A DNA stretch of 64,000 nt. It comes from Vandiemenella viatica. Taxonomy: Eukaryota; Arthropoda; Insecta; Orthoptera; Morabidae. The notes under the pieces are model-generated. The model was not told the origin of the DNA and searched no databases. It was given only the letters and a program-made list of their open reading frames with translations. Made by a program: the position numbers and the translations under genes. Positions 58,641-64,000 of this stretch are shown here, in pieces (position 1 is the first letter of the stretch; each line of letters begins with the position of its first letter). The stretch spans positions 70,925,832-70,989,831 of the forward strand of contig JARYHS010013631.1 of the NCBI GenBank assembly GCA_031002005.1, written 5' to 3'.

Positions 58641-59088
58641 AATTTTGTTTGACACCTTTTCAAATTTCATATATACTCTTGATTCGCTCTCAAATTGAAA
58701 TTTGCTTCACGCCACTATTTTTGGTCCCAAGATCCTCCTTCGAAACCTTCTTTTCTATTTCTGTCATTCCATTTCTGTGAAGCTAACAACCTCAAATGAC
58801 TGCCTCACTGAGAGAGCAATCAGAGTTTTCTCCAAAACCACTGCCGCTTTAGAACTTTGGAGATGGGAATTTGAATACCTAAATATCCTGGATACCAGAC
58901 ACCCATCTGGCCTCAACCACTGATAAAATTCTACCTTTTGACCCATCACTCATCATTATCAGTACTTTCATTTAACATTTAACTAGTTAACAAATTTATT
59001 TATTTATTGATTACCCTAACACACTCCACCCTTTGTTACATATATATTAATTTTATCACCGCCTGTGATATATATTCATATATATCAC

Positions 59089-59250
59089 CAGTGGTGTAGC
59101 TAGGTTAACAAGGGCTCCAGTGCAAAAAAATATTTTGGGGCCCCCAGGCCAGATGGGCAATTTTTTTTATTTTAAGCTCTACCAAGTCCCTGAGCTTGAG
59201 GCGGGCCCCTTGACCTGCACTTGGGGGCCCCCTGAGCTTGAGGATCCCGG
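59089..59250. mobile_element. Truncated hAT-like element, second-arm copy
   Basis: Starts CAGTGGTGTAGCTAGG at 59089. Same element as 15100-15253 with minor differences. Confidence 0.6.
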
Positions 59251-59849
59251 TGCACCGCACAGCCTAGCCCTCCTCCCCCACCCTGTCTTCTGCTGCCCAG
59301 CCAGTCACATGGTAAACTTCAGCGTGTGTGCACCTCCTTAACCATATGGCGAATAAGGTGCAAAACTGGTAGCTATATTGTATATGTTTTTGTTCGGCAC
59401 ATATGTTTTCCACTCATTTCAGCCTTCAACTTTTGTGAATGAAGGGTCATTTTCCCGATCCTTTGGTATTTATGTAACCTAAAGGCAGTTTCCTTTTTCC
59501 TTAGTAACATTATACATATAATGTTAGTGGTCCATAGAATTATTTTTTTGACATTTTACTGGACCTCAGGTTTGAGAAATGCTGTAATAGAGTATTTTCA
59601 GCAAAGTAAGCAAAACAACCACTAAACTCAAATCAGGTCAGCCAGTACAAGAAGCAGTCCCCCACGAAAGGACAATGCATAATTATTTGCTACCATAACA
59701 CATATTGGAAGCCTGGCAAGGCTTTGGATGAGAATGTTAGTCTCTCCATCACATAGTACATCCTGCTGCATGCATGGAGAAACTGATAAGGACTTGCTTC
59801 GGCTTGCTAATCGCCTAATAAGAAGGCATAGCATATTTAAGTGAAATGG

Positions 59850-60600
59850 AGCACACATTCCTCAATGGCAATTTCCTTAACTACCACTTCATGATTTATT
59901 TATTTTTTTCCAGTCTTAAATTCTTTGAGTGCTATTTTACCACCACCTACCTACTTTTTGCCATTTATAAAATTTAATTTCTTTCAGTGTTTTTGTCAAT
60001 TTGTTTAACACTCTCTTGGTGTTTCATACCATGTCCTGACATCCAGGGCCGGATTAAGACAGCGCGAGGCCCGTAGCAAATGTGAAGAAGAGGCCCTTAA
60101 TTTTTGCCGTCTGAGGGAAAAATTGTAAGGTCGCAGGTCGCCCATCTAGTATAGGTGCAGGGCCACCTAGGAAGTGCGAGGCCCCCTAGAAGGCGCGAGG
60201 CCCGTAGCATTTGCTACGTTGTTAATCCGGTACTGCTGACTTCCTTAAACACAAAAGACTTCCTGACCTTTTACATATGAAATCAAGTAGCAGTATAACT
60301 ACTACTGATTCTTATACAATATCAATCCAAGCCTCATCACTAATATGTACCTCACATATTGTCAGAACATTCTTCATTATTCAATCTACCCTGTGACACT
60401 TCTTTTGAAACTCATTTCCTACACTCATAATTGCTTTTTATCTTATAAAAATTTTGCTCCAATGATGACAGTTTTTCATCTGTTACAATGGTTTTTACCT
60501 TATTTAATACAAATTTATTACTCATTCTGTCAAATGTCTTAGGATGGCCTATTGCTACATAATCAACTTGACCTACATGTTCCATTTCATATCAAATATC
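59850..60600 (-). pseudogene. LINE 3' relic with nested MITE, second-arm copy
   Basis: Counterpart of 13757-14500, interrupted by the hAT MITE at 60044-60235. Confidence 0.5.
60044..60235. mobile_element. hAT-type MITE, second-arm copy
   Basis: 192 bp, CAGGGCCGGATTAAGAC to its partner GTTAATCCGGTACTG. Flanks ctgacatc and ctgacttc match at 7 of 8 positions, clearer than in the other arm. Confidence 0.84.
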
Positions 60601-60999
60601 TAGCATGCAGCCTACTTGGCGCCTAACTGAAATTCAATCATGTTGCCATTTTGCAAACCTGTTTCTTTCCTCACAGACATTTCTTATGAAGCATGAAGGA
60701 GACAATATAGGTAACATTACTAAAGATGTATTAAGACTGCAGCAGATGACATTGAACCTTCAACACCATCACATTTTTTACGGACGTTTTCCACATTTGT
60801 GGGTCAGCCATGGCACTTCCTCTTTCCAGAGACTTTTGAAACAATATTTCTCAGTCAGACTACCGCCTGTTGAGTCCTATGGGGAAGTGGATGTGTTGCC
60901 ATGTGTTTGCATTAAGTATACTTTTTCTTTATGTACTGTGAGTTTATAAGCAGATTGATGATTGTTGCAGCATTCGCTTTGACGACTACAGAAAACTGC

Positions 61000-61125
61000 T
61001 TAAAAACCGCAATCAACACAGCTGGCACGTGCATAGGGGCAGGGGGAGCAGGACTCAAACCTGTAGCTCCCCCGTCCAGTGTGGTAGTGCCTGGTGCATT
61101 CAGCCACACTGGCGAGTAGATTGCA
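61000..61125 (-). repeat. tRNA-derived SINE, second-arm copy
   Basis: Reverse-complement counterpart of 13118-13245. Confidence 0.55.
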
Positions 61126-61139
61126 CCTTACTCTGTAAT

Positions 61140-62600
61140 ATTATTTAGATTCAGGATGGATACTTGCTGTTTACCTAAGGACTGGAAAAGATCTATAGTA
61201 ATATCAGTCCATAATGGATGGGGGCACATAGGGTTAAAATTACATGCCAATTAATTTGACATCAGTGGTAGGTAAATTGATGGAGAGAATTATATGCAAT
61301 CCCATCAGAAATATCTGAAAAAAGAAACTGATTTGCAACTCAACAACATGGCTTTCAAGGTTAATCATGTGAGTATCAGTTAGTGGGCTATATGAAAGAC
61401 ATTTTGAATGAAATGGATCTAAGGTGTAGCATTACATCACTACCAGGCATTTGATAGAGTCATAAAATGGTGTTATATAAGGTAAAAACAAGTGGAGTGG
61501 ATGAAAAAGTTACTTGCTGGATAAAAGAAATCTCGAAAGCTTAGAAGGTAAACATTTCCGTAGGAAATGCAGTGTAAAAGAGGTTTAAGTGTAAATGGTA
61601 ATATCGAAGGCTAGTGTGATGGAACCATTGCTATTCACTATTCTAATTAATGATTGTGTTGTTTTACAGTCAGAAGTTGTTTTTAGATGACAGTTTTATA
61701 TACTTGATCAAAAAGAGCAGACTCAACTGCTACAGTGTGACCTGGCAGGATATCTACCTGGATAGGTCAGCATAGAATGAAGTGTTAGCTTACCAGATAA
61801 ACAGATAAAAAAAACTGAAGGTTGTTTATGTTTATCGAGTTGGAAAAGAACTGATAATTGAAGACCTAAAGTGTAAATATCTAGGCTTAATACTTGATAA
61901 TAATCTCAAATCGTCAGTTTGTATGAAGAGATTTCAAAATCCTACAGTTATTGGCGAGAGTGATATATCAGAAGTGAAAGAATTTGGTTACTCAAAACTT
62001 TTGTCAGACCATTGGTGGAGTAGTTAGGAGGTATCAATTAATTACGTGAGGTGAAATGGGGGGGGGGGGGGGAGTCCAACAGAAATCTCATGCCGTCTTT
62101 ATAATTCCTTGAAGAACAGCAGAGAGAAAAAAAAAAAGCAGATCCCAACGTTAGGGGGTTTAACTGCCCTTAAGAACAGGAGAGCTAAAAGATCTCACAT
62201 CATAGGGAGAGTCCACATTTCGGAGAAACACCTACACATAATTAAAAGACGCACCCTACGGGACACAGTTTGGGTATCAAATACATGAGTTGGAGACCGT
62301 GCAAAGGAGGACAGCTAGATTTATCTGTGGAAATTACCGCAGAACACAATCAACAACTGATGTGAGAAAGGAGCTGGACTGGGATTCGTTGAGATTCAGT
62401 AGAAGGGTGAGGAGAGTACAGGGAGGGTATTGGTAGAGTTGTGCTTGGAAGTGCAAAAGTGACTGACCACAGCCTGGCACTCAATTTCAGACATAAAAAA
62501 GTAGGAAGAAACTCTTTTATAGGACAGGTAGTCAGGAACTGGAATGAATAACCTAGAGAAAGTGATGAATAATTTACTGATAACTCTGAAATTATTTAAA
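61140..62600 (+). pseudogene. Degraded CR1/jockey-like LINE, second-arm copy
   Basis: Counterpart of 11640-13085 on the opposite strand, with the same motif order and a G-run near 62058-62073. Confidence 0.7.
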
Positions 62601-64000
62601 TTTAAAATTCGTAAACAGTCAAAGTAGTCGGTTGATGAAGTTGCACTCGAACGTTTTAAGAAGAAAACACGCGAAAGACCTAATAGTCACCTTGGCATGC
62701 ACTCCATCACAATTATATTTAATTAGAATTACAACTGATCTTCCATGGTACAACAGTAAACAAGATTCACGGTACGACATAAGCGACATGTGCGTTTAAC
62801 CAACGGACAATAATTATGTAACTATTGGTACACAGTTCCAGCGGTATCGTTCACTGCAAATCATTTTCCATAGATCCCATCAGTATAGTAGCAATTCTCA
62901 ACCTTTCTTCAAAAGAAAAAAATATTTAGAAACAGCTTTAAATTCACAAGTAGCACAGTAAGCTTAGCTATGGACTTTATTGTAGTAGAACCGTGGCCCT
63001 CACGCAATAATAAAATTTAACAACCCTCATTTCGACAATGTATTTAACATTGTATACGACTGTCGACGAATGGACTACTCCTATTTAATTTGGTTGTATA
63101 CTGCATATTTCTGTTAACCCAGATCTGACGTAGTAAACTTTACGATCTCTGGTGGTGTGTTGGTGGAAAATGAAACGAAGAGACGAAACGTGCAAACGAC
63201 TACAGTAATAATTCCTCCAGAAAGTAACGTAATTACACAAACTCTGCTCTAAGACAACTACCGATAACGAAGAATACGGAAGCAGCGTTGCGTTTAAAAT
63301 TTTTGCGTTCTGTTTGGATGACCAAGATACAAAATTAATACTGAATACCGAAAAAAATCTAGATTCCGTACAGTGTTCCTCATAACCGTTTCTGTTAAAG
63401 AATTAACTTCTATGATATAAATAAAGACCTTGACTGTCCAGAGACATTGATAGGTAAGTGTTTCATCTTAACAACAATTTATTTGCAGATCGCACTAACC
63501 TGAATGTAAAAAAGAAACCACAAAATGGCAATCCAGAATGAAATGCAAATAAAGTACTCAGCGAAGCAGCGTACAGGTTTAAGTCTCATTTTTTAAACTG
63601 AATTTTGACAAAATACATTAATTACGATTAAAACGAAAAATTACGCGCAGTAAGATTTATATACAAATTATAAAAATATCAATCTTGAAAACCAGTACAA
63701 AAATCCTTGGCAAGCAGATAGGTGAGAAACTAAATCAGCAAGTACGCATAACATTATATTCCCTACGGAAGAAGTTAAGCTGTGCCAACTTTGAAACTCA
63801 TTGCGTATTATATAATTTTTTTGCGAAAACTCTTCAGAGGGTAAAAAAGTTTAGATGGCACAGGAAAGTGCTACTAGGACGCTATATAGGATAAAACAAA
63901 GAATTTCTTTGGTAACTCGCCGACCAGCCAAGGAGTTTTTACAAGATAATTAACTGCACCTGATATAACTTTTACGGAATTCAGTTGTAGATTTTAACCC

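Larger units (their letters stand above)
48297..63997 (-). repeat. Second arm of the 15.7-kb inverted duplication
   Basis: Reverse complement of 10224-25962. This arm continues without a gap into Evi5 exons 7-13, so it is the arm in natural context. It lacks two repeats of the 37-bp minisatellite and one unit of the 117-bp tandem duplication seen in the other arm. It carries an extra 137-bp insertion (48755-48891) and a frameshifted LINE. Confidence 0.95.

Noticed and set aside
10224..63997. Two true paralogous Evi5 genes in inverted orientation
   Set aside because: Near-identity including introns and transposons, loss of exons 7-13 from one copy exactly at a placeholder gap, and allelic-type indels favour a haplotype join. 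Kept as a testable alternative.

Overview
This is animal nuclear DNA. It is AT-rich, has introns of several kilobases, and is crowded with broken transposons (LINE, hAT, Tc1/mariner, pogo/Tigger, tRNA-derived SINEs, foldback MITEs). The one host gene I recognise is an Evi5-type Rab GTPase-activating protein whose exon sequence reads as insect. The repeat types (hAT MITEs, arthropod-style SINEs, a DD41D mariner) suggest an insect with a large, repeat-rich genome, perhaps hemimetabolous; that last step is inference. No prokaryotic features, CRISPR arrays, rRNA genes or operons are present.

Layout. Positions 1-10223 hold old LINE and SINE fragments, a complete hAT MITE (3617-3861) and the most 5' Evi5 exon seen here (8803-9033, plus strand). 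Positions 10224-25962 form the first arm of a giant inverted duplication. It carries Evi5 exons 2-6 on the plus strand, an intact DD41D mariner and a LINE reverse-transcriptase fragment, and stops at a gap of exactly 1000 N (25963-26962). Positions 26963-48296 are single-copy in this window and carry Evi5 exons 13 back to 7 on the minus strand. The introns there hold many repeats, including a 564-bp foldback with hammerhead-like motifs, two elements with target-site duplications or TIRs, a ~180-bp tandem array, and pogo and hAT transposase relics. Positions 48297-63997 are the reverse complement of the first arm, with Evi5 exons 6 to 2 on the minus strand and the same mariner and LINE.

Interpretation. 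The minus strand from 57337 down to 27390 is a continuous in-frame Evi5 gene: exons 2-13, about 596 residues, a TBC domain followed by long coiled coils. Its first exon lies beyond 64000 and its last exons are lost near the gap. The plus-strand copy (exons 1-6) is nearly identical but carries small indels, different tandem-repeat copy numbers and one presence/absence insertion. It ends at a placeholder-sized gap inside a dispersed repeat. The simplest reading is that the two haplotypes of one locus were scaffolded head to head, not that there are two Evi5 genes. A true palindromic duplication is possible and can be tested by read depth.

The most unusual items are the foldback with paired CTGA-N-GA / GAAAC motifs, the intact mariner present on both copies, a GC-AG intron conserved in both copies, a 137-bp hairpin insertion present in only one copy, and a small family of ~100-bp palindromic repeats.
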